Origin: Paenibacillus sp. BK033
GTDB taxonomy: Bacteria > Bacillota > Bacilli > Paenibacillales > Paenibacillaceae
NCBI RefSeq assembly: GCF_004345425.1
Contig: NZ_SLVP01000001.1
Location: forward strand, 1,426,001-1,490,000
Length of the DNA stretch: 64,000 bases
Direction of reading: 5' to 3'
Shown here: positions 1-7,913 of the stretch, piece after piece
Layout of the letters: each line of letters begins with the position of its first letter
Numbering within the stretch: the stretch's first letter is position 1
Program-made: the position numbers and the translations under genes
The notes under the pieces: model-generated
The model's input: the letters and a program-made list of their open reading frames with translations, nothing else
Database searches by the model: none
What the model was told of the DNA's origin: nothing

Positions 1-1790
1 TTCGAGCAGACGCGTACATCAATCAGCTGTCCTTCAGAGAAATCCCAATACGGGAAAATATGAACCATCGGCTTCACTTTATAGTCGGTCCATTCCGCTT
101 GATAAATGTAGAAGGCATCCTTCTTGAATCCCGCTGTATCGATCTGTCCGAAATAAGAGTTCTTCGTATGGTACGGCGTCGGCTCGCCAATATAGTCAAA
201 GCCGGTCCACAGAAATTGTCCAAGCGAGAAGGCGGCGTCGCGGTCCGCAATGATGCAGGCCTCCGTGCTCTTTGCGCCCCAGCTGGTCGAGCTGTTGCCA
301 AGCGACGAGCATTGCTCATCGTCATCCGCCAGAACGGATTGGGCGAGAGGGAAATGATAGATCCCCCGGCTTTGTACCGTCGAGCAGGTCTCGCTGCCAT
401 AGATGAACCAATCCGGATGCTCCGCATGATGCTGCCGGTAATATTTATCCCCGTAGTTGTAGCCGGCGAATTTGACAAGATCCGCGCATTTCCGCGCATT
501 TTCCCAAGGCATATAGTTCGATCCAATGGTCACGACGGCATTGCCCTTCGGATCAAGAGAATGAACCTTATCGCGCAGCTGGATGGTCAGCTCCTGTCCG
601 CGTTCATCGGCATGCGTATCGTAAATCTCGTTGCCGATACTCCACATCAGCAGGCTTGGATGGTTCCGGTCTCTGCGAACCCAGCTGGCGACGTCTTTTT
701 CCCACCAGTCCTTATAAAATCTCGCGAAGTCATAAGGCGTCTTGGCCCGCTCCCACATGTCATACGCTTCAGAGACGATAAGAATCCCCATCTCGTCGGC
801 CAATTCCATGAGCTCAACCGCAGGCATGTTATGAGCGGTACGAATCGCATTAACGCCCATCTCCTGAAGAAGGGAAACTTGTCTTCGAAGTGCCGTTTTA
901 TTAACGGCTGCACCCAGAGAGCCGAGATCATGGTGCTGACAGACCCCTTGCAGCTTGACGTGTCGGCCATTTAGGAAAAAGCCTTTCTCCGAGTCGAAGC
1001 CGAAGGTGCGGAATCCGAACGTTTGCCGATGCTCATCCACTACTTCGCCATTAAGGAGCAGCTCGGTATGGAGCCGGTAGCGGACCGGTTCATCCAAATC
1101 CCAAAGCCGGGGCTGCCAAACGGCAAGTAATTGATTGATGGTTACCGTCTCGCCTGCTATCGGTTGAATCGTGGTTTCCGATTGGCCAATTGCAGCCGCT
1201 GCTGCATCCAGAATCGTATGGCGCAGCTTATAGGCGGATGAAGGGTCGGCCAGCTCCGCAAATACGACCTCGCTGTCGATATCAACGGACCATGCGTCAT
1301 CGTTATTCTTTTTAGCGGAAATATAAATGCCGTCTGATGCAAGATGAGTGTCAGGTGAGGCGACAAGCCAAACAGACCGGTAAATGCCTGCGCCGGAATA
1401 CCAGCGGGAGTTCGGAGACTCGTGAATAACCTGGACGAGAACTTCATTATCGCCCGCGGTCAGGAAAGTGGTTATATCCAATTCAAAGGTCGAGTAACCG
1501 TTTTTCCAGGTACCTGCAACACGGCCGTTCACATAAACCGATGAATTCATGTAAACGCCTTCAAACCGCAGCGCAAACCGGCTATTGGAAGGGATTTCTT
1601 CGAAGTGGATCGTTTTGCGGTACCAACCGACGCTGTTCTCGTACAAGTTATTCGTGTCATAAATTAACCAATCATGCGGGAGAGTAACGGGGGACCAGTC
1701 TGCTCCGCCTTCGAGTATGGCATCGAACTCCGTGCCAAGCGGGTGCTTGGAGAAATACCAGTCATTGTTCAGCTTTTGTTTCCGGCTCAT
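1..1790 (-). CDS. Glycoside hydrolase family 2 (beta-galactosidase-like), 3' end outside window
   Basis: This is the first 596 codons of a GH2 enzyme; the C-terminus lies beyond the left edge. GH2 enzymes remove beta-linked galactose, glucuronate or mannose from glycosides. The order is a jelly-roll sugar-binding domain (about residues 1-150), an immunoglobulin-like domain (about 160-265) and a TIM barrel. The acid/base Glu is E388 in SIGNE, and the nucleophile is probably E467 in GSETCS. HNMPAVELMELADEMG, typical of the family, lies around residue 320. No signal peptide is visible, so it probably acts in the cytoplasm on imported oligosaccharides. The ATG is preceded by AAAGGAG at good spacing. 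The true substrate cannot be told from the sequence. Confidence 0.93.
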   Translation of the reverse strand, partial: MSRKQKLNNDWYFSKHPLGTEFDAILEGGADWSPVTLPHDWLIYDTNNLYENSVGWYRKTIHFEEIPSNSRFALRFEGVYMNSSVYVNGRVAGTWKNGYSTFELDITTFLTAGDNEVLVQVIHESPNSRWYSGAGIYRSVWLVASPDTHLASDGIYISAKKNNDDAWSVDIDSEVVFAELADPSSAYKLRHTILDAAAAAIGQSETTIQPIAGETVTINQLLAVWQPRLWDLDEPVRYRLHTELLLNGEVVDEHRQTFGFRTFGFDSEKGFFLNGRHVKLQGVCQHHDLGSLGAAVNKTALRRQVSLLQEMGVNAIRTAHNMPAVELMELADEMGILIVSEAYDMWERAKTPYDFARFYKDWWEKDVASWVRRDRNHPSLLMWSIGNEIYDTHADERGQELTIQLRDKVHSLDPKGNAVVTIGSNYMPWENARKCADLVKFAGYNYGDKYYRQHHAEHPDWFIYGSETCSTVQSRGIYHFPLAQSVLADDDEQCSSLGNSSTSWGAKSTEACIIADRDAAFSLGQFLWTGFDYIGEPTPYHTKNSYFGQIDTAGFKKDAFYIYQAEWTDYKVKPMVHIFPYWDFSEGQLIDVRVCS

Positions 1791-1949
1791 GGGAGAACTC
1801 CTTTCAATCTGACGATTCTACTTCGATAGTGGCATCAGGCGTGCGGGAGTGCAATGAAATTAGAAAAGAAGTAATATTATCCAAGTATATTGTTTAATTT
1901 TCTAAGTATCGAAAGATTGAATTGTGCATTGCGTAATGATCTATTAGAA

Positions 1950-1978
1950 TTAACGAATAAGTCCCATTTTTGTATAAC
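1950..1978 (+). promoter_or_regulatory. Putative sigma-A promoter for the 66-aa gene
   Basis: TTAACG (1950-1955), a 17-base spacer and TATAAC (1973-1978). It lies about 30 bases before the ATG at 2010 and inside the longer open frame, which favours the shorter start for the following gene. Confidence 0.5.
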
Positions 1979-2009
1979 TAACGGAGTAGTTCCGGTAGCA
2001 GAAGGGGAG

Positions 2010-2210
2010 ATGAGAACAATCTCAACCATTCGACTGCACTTATTACATGCACAGATTGCGCAGCAGGCTGTGGCGGTTCGGACCAATAAGGGAAAAACGT
2101 GGAGCGGGAAAATCGAAAAGGTGGAGGATCAGTTCGTGCAAATCCGTTACGAGTCCAATTTACTGGTGCATTTACCGATCTCCGTCATTGAAGAAGTTAG
2201 GCAAGCATAG
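2010..2210 (+). CDS. Small conserved-looking protein of unknown function (66 aa)
   Basis: I do not recognise this protein. The frame is open from 1890, but a promoter-like pair lies inside that extension, and the ATG at 2010 directly follows a GAAGGGGAG purine run. The protein has a basic N-terminal helix-like stretch followed by alternating beta-like segments (GKTWSGKIEKVEDQFVQIRY, then LLVHLPISVIEEV), which could form a small SH3- or LSm-like barrel. There is no signal peptide or membrane segment. A strong terminator at 2223-2250 closes the gene, which supports its being a real single-gene transcript. Function is unknown. Confidence 0.6.
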   Translation: MRTISTIRLHLLHAQIAQQAVAVRTNKGKTWSGKIEKVEDQFVQIRYESNLLVHLPISVIEEVRQA

Positions 2211-2222
2211 CTAGTCAAGCAG

Positions 2223-2250
2223 GAGGCAGGCCGAGCGGCTTGTCTCTTTT
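2223..2250 (+). terminator. Intrinsic terminator of the 66-aa gene
   Basis: A 10-bp stem with two G-U pairs (2223-2232 with 2237-2246), loop GAGC, followed by TTTT. Confidence 0.7.
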
Positions 2251-2337
2251 ACATAAACCAGTCAATATCGTGCATGAAATGTCGGATAGGCAGATTCGGC
2301 TTTTGCTAATCTAATGATGAGGAAAGGAGGGATGCGG

Positions 2338-3213
2338 GTGAATACGCTGGAGCATATGAATCAGGCTTTGAGCTATATCGAAGATCATTTAGCCGAGGAG
2401 ATCGATCTTAAGGAAGCGGCTAAACGGGCACGCTGCTCGGAATATCATTTATCGCGGATGTTCTCATTCCTTGCCGGTGTCACCTTGTCCGAATATATCC
2501 GGCGAAGAAGGTTAACGCTGGCGGCCTTTGATCTGATGAACTCGTCCGACAGAGTGATCGACGTTGCAGTCAAATACGGTTACTCTGCCGCCGACTCGTT
2601 TGCCAAAGCGTTTCAAGGCGTTCATGGGATTACACCGTCTGAAGCAAGGCAGCTCGGGCACTCTCTGAAAAGCTTTCCCCGCATGTCCTTTCAATTATCG
2701 ATTAGAGGGGGAGACGAAATGAATTACCGGATTGAAGAAAGGGAAGCCTTCCGCATTGTTGGCCTGATGAAGCGGGTACCCATTGTATTTGAAGGAGTAA
2801 ACCCGGATATAGCGTCGATGTGGCAAAGTCTGACCGAAGAGCGGATTACTGAGCTGAAAGCTTTGTCCAACGTGACGCCGAAGGGGCTGTTAAGCGCATC
2901 CGTCAATTTTTCGGAAGGGCGCATGGAGGAAAAAGGGGAGCTGGATCATTATATCGGAGTCGCTACGACCGCAGCTTGTCCGAAGCACTTTAGCGAACTG
3001 AAGGTTGCGGCAGGAGCATGGGCTGTGTTTGAAGCGGTAGGCCCATTCCCGGCGACCCTGCAAAATGTGTGGGGACGAATCTATTCGGAGTGGTTCCCGT
3101 CCTCGAATTACGAAGCGGCGGAAGGTCCGGAGCTCTTGTGGAACGAGCATAAGGACACGACTTCGCCAACGTTCAGGAGCGAGATCTGGATACCTGTGGT
3201 GCCGAAGGGCTAA
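2338..3213 (+). CDS. AraC-family regulator with GyrI-like effector-binding domain
   Basis: The protein has 291 residues. An N-terminal AraC double helix-turn-helix (about residues 1-105, with the typical [21 protein letters not shown]) is joined to a C-terminal GyrI/BmrR-type small-molecule domain (about 130-291, beginning [14 protein letters not shown] and ending in a WIPV strand). In Bacillales such proteins usually sense drugs or other small hydrophobic compounds and activate neighbouring transporter or detoxification genes. GTG at 2338 is preferred because AAAGGAGG lies 8 bases upstream; the ATGs at 2314 and 2332 are badly spaced. The gene stands alone between two terminators, so its target cannot be inferred from context. 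Confidence 0.9.
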   Translation: MNTLEHMNQALSYIEDHLAEEIDLKEAAKRARCSEYHLSRMFSFLAGVTLSEYIRRRRLTLAAFDLMNSSDRVIDVAVKYGYSAADSFAKAFQGVHGITPSEARQLGHSLKSFPRMSFQLSIRGGDEMNYRIEEREAFRIVGLMKRVPIVFEGVNPDIASMWQSLTEERITELKALSNVTPKGLLSASVNFSEGRMEEKGELDHYIGVATTAACPKHFSELKVAAGAWAVFEAVGPFPATLQNVWGRIYSEWFPSSNYEAAEGPELLWNEHKDTTSPTFRSEIWIPVVPKG

Positions 3214-3224
3214 ATGATCGGGGA

Positions 3225-3252
3225 GAAGAGGAGAAAGTCCTCTTCTTTTTTT
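3225..3252 (+). terminator. Intrinsic terminator after the AraC/GyrI regulator
   Basis: GAAGAGGA (3225-3232), loop GAAAG, TCCTCTTC (3238-3245), then seven T. A perfect 8-bp stem. Confidence 0.85.
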
Positions 3253-3310
3253 GCGCGAACACCAGGCGTGTTATCGGCTTCCCGATGGCTCGGCACCTCA
3301 AAATTTATGA

Positions 3311-3339
3311 TTGACATTCGCCTATCGAAAGGGTATATT
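3311..3339 (+). promoter_or_regulatory. Strong sigma-A promoter upstream of the LacI regulator
   Basis: TTGACA (3311-3316), a 17-base spacer and TATATT (3334-3339). The expected start near 3346 gives a leader of about 275 bases that contains all three operators, so a bound repressor would act as a roadblock or through looping. The stretch 3253-3621 contains only control elements. Confidence 0.75.
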
Positions 3340-3398
3340 ATTTTCACAAAGCTGAAATCGCTTACAGGCAATAAGAGGCTTTTTTATTTTGCACAAAC

Positions 3399-3412
3399 TG
3401 GGAACGTTCCCA
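3399..3412. promoter_or_regulatory. LacI-family operator O1
   Basis: Perfect 14-bp palindrome TGGGAACGTTCCCA with a central CG, as expected for a LacI/GalR-type repressor. The same 14 bases recur at 3476, 3541 and 18074. Both O1 and O2 are followed by AAATGA. Confidence 0.85.
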
Positions 3413-3475
3413 AAATGACAAGAAAATGCTCGGCAGTGTAAAATCGCAAAGAGGCGCATCTTTTTAGGTTCAAAA

Positions 3476-3489
3476 TGGGAACGTTCCCA
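3476..3489. promoter_or_regulatory. LacI-family operator O2
   Basis: Second perfect copy of TGGGAACGTTCCCA, centred 77 bp from O1 and 65 bp from O3. Confidence 0.85.
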
Positions 3490-3540
3490 AAATGATCGCA
3501 GCAGCGAACGGGTTATGACAGACAATTATTTGTTTCTTTT

Positions 3541-3554
3541 TGGGAACGTTCCCA
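3541..3554. promoter_or_regulatory. LacI-family operator O3
   Basis: Third perfect copy of TGGGAACGTTCCCA. It covers the place where a -35 box would lie for the TATAAT at 3574-3579, so binding should block that promoter directly. Confidence 0.85.
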
Positions 3555-3579
3555 CAATTGGGTGATAATCGTTTATAAT
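3550..3579 (+). promoter_or_regulatory. Operator-overlapped promoter closest to the LacI regulator
   Basis: A perfect TATAAT lies at 3574-3579, 42 bases before the regulator ATG. The -35 position (about 3550-3556) falls in O3 and does not resemble TTGACA, so the promoter is intrinsically weak or needs help. The overlap suggests autoregulation. Confidence 0.5.
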
Positions 3580-3621
3580 AGGGAACAATATCATCCAATT
3601 CCGGAAAGGCAGGGATTCCAA

Positions 3622-4623
3622 ATGGGTCCAACCATTCATGATGTCGCAAAATTAGCCAACACTTCTAAAAGCACCGTGTCCCGATATTTAAACGGACAGC
3701 AGGTGAAAAAGGCCACTCAAGAAGCGCTGGAGAGGGCAATCAAAGAGCTGAACTTTCACCGCAACGCAAACGCGCGCCGGCTCGTGATGGACAAAACGTA
3801 TACGATCGGCATCGTCATCGACGATATTTCGAACATTTTCTACTCCGGCATTATTAAAGGGATCGAAGAGGTGGCAGGCAATAACGGCTACAATTGCATC
3901 TTCCTTAGCTGGACGTCCAATTACGACAACGAAATTTCGTTTATGAATTTGCTGTACGAAGGACAGGTCGACGGCATCATCATGGTCAGCTTCCGCAAGA
4001 GAAGCGTGGAGGATCTGCTGCTGATCCGGGAGGCCGGTTATCCGATCGCGCTGATCGGCGACCACGGCGAACTGGAAGGAATCTTCTCGGTGGACGTCGA
4101 CAACGCTGCCGGAATCGCGGACGTCGTTCACTATCTGCATGACATCGGACACCGCAAAATCGCTTATATTTCCGGTCCCGAGACCGTCTCGGCGAGCAAA
4201 TACCGGTTCAAGGGCTATAAGCAGACGTTGGAGGAGCTTGGCCTCGAGTACAACCCGGAATGGGTCGTCGAATCCGACTGGACGAATCAGGGCGGCTATG
4301 CCGCGATCAAAGCCATTCTCGAGAAGCCGGAGGTTACCGCGGTTGTTGCGTCTAGCGACGAAACCGCGATCGGGGCGCTGCGCCGGATCCAGGAATCCGG
4401 CCGGAACGTTCCCAAGGACATGTCGATCGTCGGCTTCGACGACGTAACGGTATCGAGCTGGGTTTACCCCTCGCTAACGACGGTAAGGCAGCCGTTCCGC
4501 GATATTGGACGAATGGCTGCAGAAGGGCTGTTTCTAAAAATCGCCGGCGAAGAAGAAGAGGCGAAGAGCCACCTGCTGAAACCTCAGCTCATTATTCGCG
4601 ATTCTTGCGGAAAACTTCTCTGA
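3622..4623 (+). CDS. LacI/GalR-family transcriptional regulator of the sugar operon
   Basis: The protein has 333 residues, the usual family length. An N-terminal HTH (TIHDVAKLANTSKSTVSRYL) and hinge helix (NANARRLV) are followed by a periplasmic-binding-protein-like effector domain (TIGIVIDDISNIFYSGIIKG onward, ending in VGFDD and LTTVRQP). It should bind TGGGAACGTTCCCA, present three times just upstream, and release it on binding a sugar or sugar phosphate. ATG 3622 starts directly at the HTH; the frame is open from 3562 but that extension contains the TATAAT box. The gene itself carries a near-copy of the operator (12 of 14) at 4401-4414. It leads a long co-directional operon, so it probably controls itself and all genes downstream. 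Confidence 0.95.
   Translation: MGPTIHDVAKLANTSKSTVSRYLNGQQVKKATQEALERAIKELNFHRNANARRLVMDKTYTIGIVIDDISNIFYSGIIKGIEEVAGNNGYNCIFLSWTSNYDNEISFMNLLYEGQVDGIIMVSFRKRSVEDLLLIREAGYPIALIGDHGELEGIFSVDVDNAAGIADVVHYLHDIGHRKIAYISGPETVSASKYRFKGYKQTLEELGLEYNPEWVVESDWTNQGGYAAIKAILEKPEVTAVVASSDETAIGALRRIQESGRNVPKDMSIVGFDDVTVSSWVYPSLTTVRQPFRDIGRMAAEGLFLKIAGEEEEAKSHLLKPQLIIRDSCGKLL
4401..4414. promoter_or_regulatory. Degenerate LacI-type operator inside the regulator gene
   Basis: CCGGAACGTTCCCA matches the upstream operators at 12 of 14 positions and keeps the palindromic core GGAACGTTCC. It could be an auxiliary site or chance. Confidence 0.3.
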
Positions 4624-4638
4624 AAAGGGTTGTGTGAT

Positions 4639-5511
4639 ATGAACAGTAAAATAAACAAATCGCATTACGGTTACTTTTTTATCGCTCCGTTTTTTATCGG
4701 ATTCGCGGTATTCGGCCTTATCCCGATCCTCTACACATTCTACTTAAGTTTGACCAATTGGGACGGGTTCAGCGATCCGGTGTACACAGGCTGGGACAAT
4801 TACGTCAGAATCGTTCAGGACACGTTCTTCTATCAGGCGGTTTTGAACACGCTTATCATTTGGGTGATTTCGATCGTCCCGCAGCTTATTCTGGCGCTGG
4901 TGCTGGCGCTCATCCTCAACGAGAAGTTCGTGAGGGGAAAGCATTTCTTCCGGGCCGTGTACTACTTCCCGCACATCATTACCCCGATTACGCTTGGCGT
5001 CATGTTCAGTCTGATGTTCGACTGGCAGACCGGCAGCGTCAATAAGCTGCTGATGGAGTTCGGATGGATCTCCGAGCCGGTCAACTGGTTCAACAGCCAC
5101 TGGTGGTCCCGGGCAATCGTGGGTCTGGTCATCTGCTGGCAGTACTTCGGATTTAATCTGATCGTCTTCATTGCGGGGCTCCAATCGATCCCAAGCGAGG
5201 TGTACGAAGCCGCAGAGGTCGACGGCGCCTCCAAGCTGCAGACGACTTGGTGGATAACCTTGCCCATGCTGAAGCCAGTGTTTCTGTTCACTTTCATTAC
5301 GTCGGTTATCGGCGGGCTGCAGCTGTTCGACGCGCCGCTTATGCTGGGCAACGGGCCGGATAACGCGACAAGAACGATGGTTATGTACCTCTTTGAAACC
5401 GCTTTTAAAAACTTTAATTACAGCTACGGATCCGCAATCGCCTATGCCATCTTTATTGTAGTAATGTTCTTCACGCTCATTACGGCGAAAGCTTCCAAGC
5501 TGAAGGATTAG
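4639..5511 (+). CDS. Sugar ABC transporter permease (MalF/LacF type)
   Basis: This 290-residue inner-membrane protein has six predicted membrane segments. The first begins at about residue 10 (YGYFFIAPFFIGFAVFGLIP). The family loop EAAEVDGASKLQTTWWITLP near residue 195 contacts the shared ATPase. It forms the importer channel with the next permease and the binding lipoprotein. No ATPase gene lies in the block, so a general MsmX-type ATPase encoded elsewhere probably powers it, as is usual for such importers in Bacillales. ATG 4639 has AAAAGGG nine bases upstream and starts 15 bases after the regulator stop; a TTG at 4630 is less likely. Confidence 0.95.
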   Translation: MNSKINKSHYGYFFIAPFFIGFAVFGLIPILYTFYLSLTNWDGFSDPVYTGWDNYVRIVQDTFFYQAVLNTLIIWVISIVPQLILALVLALILNEKFVRGKHFFRAVYYFPHIITPITLGVMFSLMFDWQTGSVNKLLMEFGWISEPVNWFNSHWWSRAIVGLVICWQYFGFNLIVFIAGLQSIPSEVYEAAEVDGASKLQTTWWITLPMLKPVFLFTFITSVIGGLQLFDAPLMLGNGPDNATRTMVMYLFETAFKNFNYSYGSAIAYAIFIVVMFFTLITAKASKLKD

Positions 5512-5524
5512 GAGGCCTATCGAT

Positions 5525-6376
5525 ATGAATGAAGCAAGCAGAGGGCCGATTCGCTTTGGATCAATCATCGCAAAAACCGTTATGTACCTGTTTCTCATTC
5601 TCGTCGCGCTAACGTGTCTCGTGCCATTCTACAGCATGTTCATCACGTCGACCCACGCGAACTCCGATATCGCCCGCAGTCTGCTGTTCTGGCCTGGCGA
5701 CCAATTCATGGACAATTACGACCGGCTTATCTCGACGGTCCATATCTGGCGGGGCTTTGCCAACACGATTTTTATTACGGTGACATTTACCTGCCTTAAT
5801 CTGTATTTCGCCGCGCTGGCCGGCTACGGCTTCTCCAAATACAACTTCAGGTTCCGCGGCGGCTTATTCCTGTTCGTGCTTGGCACGATGATGATCCCAG
5901 GGCAGCTCGGCATCATTGGCTTCTACAAGCTGATGAATGCGCTTCATATGCTCAATACGTATTGGCCGCTGATCCTGACCGGGATCAGGGATGCGTTTGG
6001 CATCTTCTTGCTGAAGCAAATCGCGGATTCCTCCGTGCCGAACGAAATTATCGAATCGGGCAGAATCGACGGCTACGGGGAGCTTAGAATTTTTCACAAG
6101 CTTATTCTGCCGTTGATGGCTCCGGGCCTCGCGACGCTTGGCATCTTCTCGTTCATCGGGAAGTGGAACGACTTCCTGACGCCGATGATCATTTTGTTCA
6201 ACAACGACCTGCAGACGCTTCCCGTCATGATCGCCAGCGTGAAGTCGCAGTTCTCTTCGGACTTCGGCGCGCAGTACGTGGGCATCGTTATTTCGGTCGT
6301 GCCGATTCTCGTGTTCTTCTCGTTTATGTCCAAGCGGATCATTAGCGGCGTTGCCGCCGGTGCCGTGAAGGGCTGA
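5525..6376 (+). CDS. Sugar ABC transporter permease (MalG type)
   Basis: This 283-residue, six-helix partner permease carries the EAA-like loop as EIIESGRIDGYGELRIFHKL at about residues 178-197. A first membrane segment (VMYLFLILVALTCLVPFY) lies at about 20-38 and a large extracytoplasmic loop follows. AGGAGG lies 9 bases before the ATG, and only 13 bases separate it from the first permease, so the two are translated from one message. The pair is typical of CUT1 importers for di- and oligosaccharides; the ligand cannot be read from the sequence. Confidence 0.95.
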   Translation: MNEASRGPIRFGSIIAKTVMYLFLILVALTCLVPFYSMFITSTHANSDIARSLLFWPGDQFMDNYDRLISTVHIWRGFANTIFITVTFTCLNLYFAALAGYGFSKYNFRFRGGLFLFVLGTMMIPGQLGIIGFYKLMNALHMLNTYWPLILTGIRDAFGIFLLKQIADSSVPNEIIESGRIDGYGELRIFHKLILPLMAPGLATLGIFSFIGKWNDFLTPMIILFNNDLQTLPVMIASVKSQFSSDFGAQYVGIVISVVPILVFFSFMSKRIISGVAAGAVKG

Positions 6377-6502
6377 CGCTTGAATTTCATTGAAAGAGGT
6401 GGTGCTCGGACTTATAGCGCAAGGGTGCACGGAAGCATGGTCACACGAGACAAGGCAAGGGTTACGTTAGGCAATCAATCATGCATTGAAGGGGAGATTC
6501 GA

Positions 6503-7843
6503 TTGAAAACGACAAAATGGTTTTCTTTGATGGTGGCGCTAGTTATGGTATTGACCATCGCGGCCGGATGCGGGAACAACGCGGGCGGCAATAACGCCGG
6601 CAATGCCGGAAATACCGGTAATGCCGGCAACGAGCCGGCACAGACAGAGACGCCGTCGGCCGATGGAACAAAAGAACTGAAAGGCAAGCTGGTCGTGTGG
6701 ACGTTCTTTGACCAGGTGAAGGAAATGGGTGCCAAGTTCGAAGAGAAACACCCGGGCGTCAAGGTGGAGGTTAACATCTTCCCTGGCGACCAATACCAGA
6801 CGAAGCTGCTTTCCGCGATGCAGTCCGGAAGCAACGTACCCGACGTATTCGACCTGGAAAGAGGCTACATCGGCAAATTCATTGACGCCAAATTTATCGC
6901 CGACCTGTCCGCCATGGGCATCGAGGATCAATTAAAGGACTATATCCCTTACGTTCGCGAACTGGGCAGAGCTTCCGACGGCACGATTCGCGCCGTATCC
7001 GACCACTCTTCCCCGGGCTCCTTCTGGTACATCCGCGAGAACGCGAAGAAATACCTCGGTACGGATGATCCGGATAAAATCAGCGAAATGGTCAGCAGCT
7101 GGGACAAAATCATCGAGCTGGGCAAAAAAGTGTACGAGCAAAGCGGCGGCAAGGTGCATTTGATGCAGAACGCCGGCGACGTATTCGATATCGGTGCTTA
7201 CAACACGGAGCCGTGGGTGAAGGACGGCAAGCTGAACATCGATCCGAAGTGGAAGACGTACTACGAAACGCAGCAGAAAATCCGCGCGAACAACGTCGAT
7301 GCCAAGCTGGGCTTTATGTCCGCCGGCTGGGGCAACGCGCTGAACGACGGCTCGGTCGTACTTAGCGCGATGCCGGCTTGGGCAACGTTTATGATCGACA
7401 ACAAGGACGACAAAGCCGTCGGCAAATTCGGCGTTGCGAAGTCGCCGGAAGGTTTCTACACGGGCGGCACTTACCGCGGCATTTACCAGAAATCTCCAAA
7501 CAAAGAGCTTGCGTACGAATTCATCAAATATATTGCAAGCCCGGAATGGCAGACATACAACCTGGGCAAAACCGGCAATATGCCGGCGAGCGGAAAGGTT
7601 TACCAAGACAACATGGATACTTTCAAAGTAAATCTGCTCGGCGACCAGAATCCGATGAAGATTTACTACGAGCTCGTAAGCAGCATGCCGGGCATCGCGC
7701 CTGACAAGTACGGCGAAGACGTGCTCAGCAGATGGCGGAAGGTTGCGGGACAAGGCATTACGGATAACAAAAGCTACGACGACGTGGTAGCAAGCTTCAA
7801 GAAAGAAGTAAAAGGCGCATTCCCTGACATTCAAGTCGATTAA
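6503..7843 (+). CDS. Sugar ABC transporter substrate-binding lipoprotein
   Basis: This is a 446-residue family 1 solute-binding protein (MalE/UgpB-like) anchored to the outer face of the membrane. The signal peptide ends in a lipobox with the acylated Cys at position 23 (IAAGC), followed by a low-complexity Asn/Gly/Ala/Glu linker (about 24-50). The mature domain starts LKGKLVVWTFFDQVKEMG. A TTG at 6503 is the start: AGGGGAG lies 7 bases upstream and the signal sequence starts immediately (MKTTKWFSL). The frame is open back to 6380, but that part has no signal-peptide character. The 126-base gap to the permease has no other feature I recognise. A strong hairpin terminator follows, so it may be made in excess over downstream genes. 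Confidence 0.93.
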   Translation: MKTTKWFSLMVALVMVLTIAAGCGNNAGGNNAGNAGNTGNAGNEPAQTETPSADGTKELKGKLVVWTFFDQVKEMGAKFEEKHPGVKVEVNIFPGDQYQTKLLSAMQSGSNVPDVFDLERGYIGKFIDAKFIADLSAMGIEDQLKDYIPYVRELGRASDGTIRAVSDHSSPGSFWYIRENAKKYLGTDDPDKISEMVSSWDKIIELGKKVYEQSGGKVHLMQNAGDVFDIGAYNTEPWVKDGKLNIDPKWKTYYETQQKIRANNVDAKLGFMSAGWGNALNDGSVVLSAMPAWATFMIDNKDDKAVGKFGVAKSPEGFYTGGTYRGIYQKSPNKELAYEFIKYIASPEWQTYNLGKTGNMPASGKVYQDNMDTFKVNLLGDQNPMKIYYELVSSMPGIAPDKYGEDVLSRWRKVAGQGITDNKSYDDVVASFKKEVKGAFPDIQVD

Positions 7844-7856
7844 CGCCACAGAGAAA

Positions 7857-7892
7857 GCGACTGCTTCTTACAAGAAGCAGTCGCGATTTTTT
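7857..7892 (+). terminator. Intra-operon terminator or attenuator after the binding protein
   Basis: A perfect 13-bp stem (7857-7869 with 7872-7884) with a minimal loop, followed by GATTTTTT. The next gene lies 22 bases further in the same direction with no clear promoter, so partial read-through is expected and would keep transporter levels above enzyme levels. Confidence 0.8.
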
Positions 7893-7913
7893 ACCATTGG
7901 AAGGAGCAGGCCG

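Noticed and set aside
3214..3441. Open frame after the AraC regulator
   Set aside because: It runs through a strong terminator, a sigma-A promoter and the first operator, and has no ribosome binding site.
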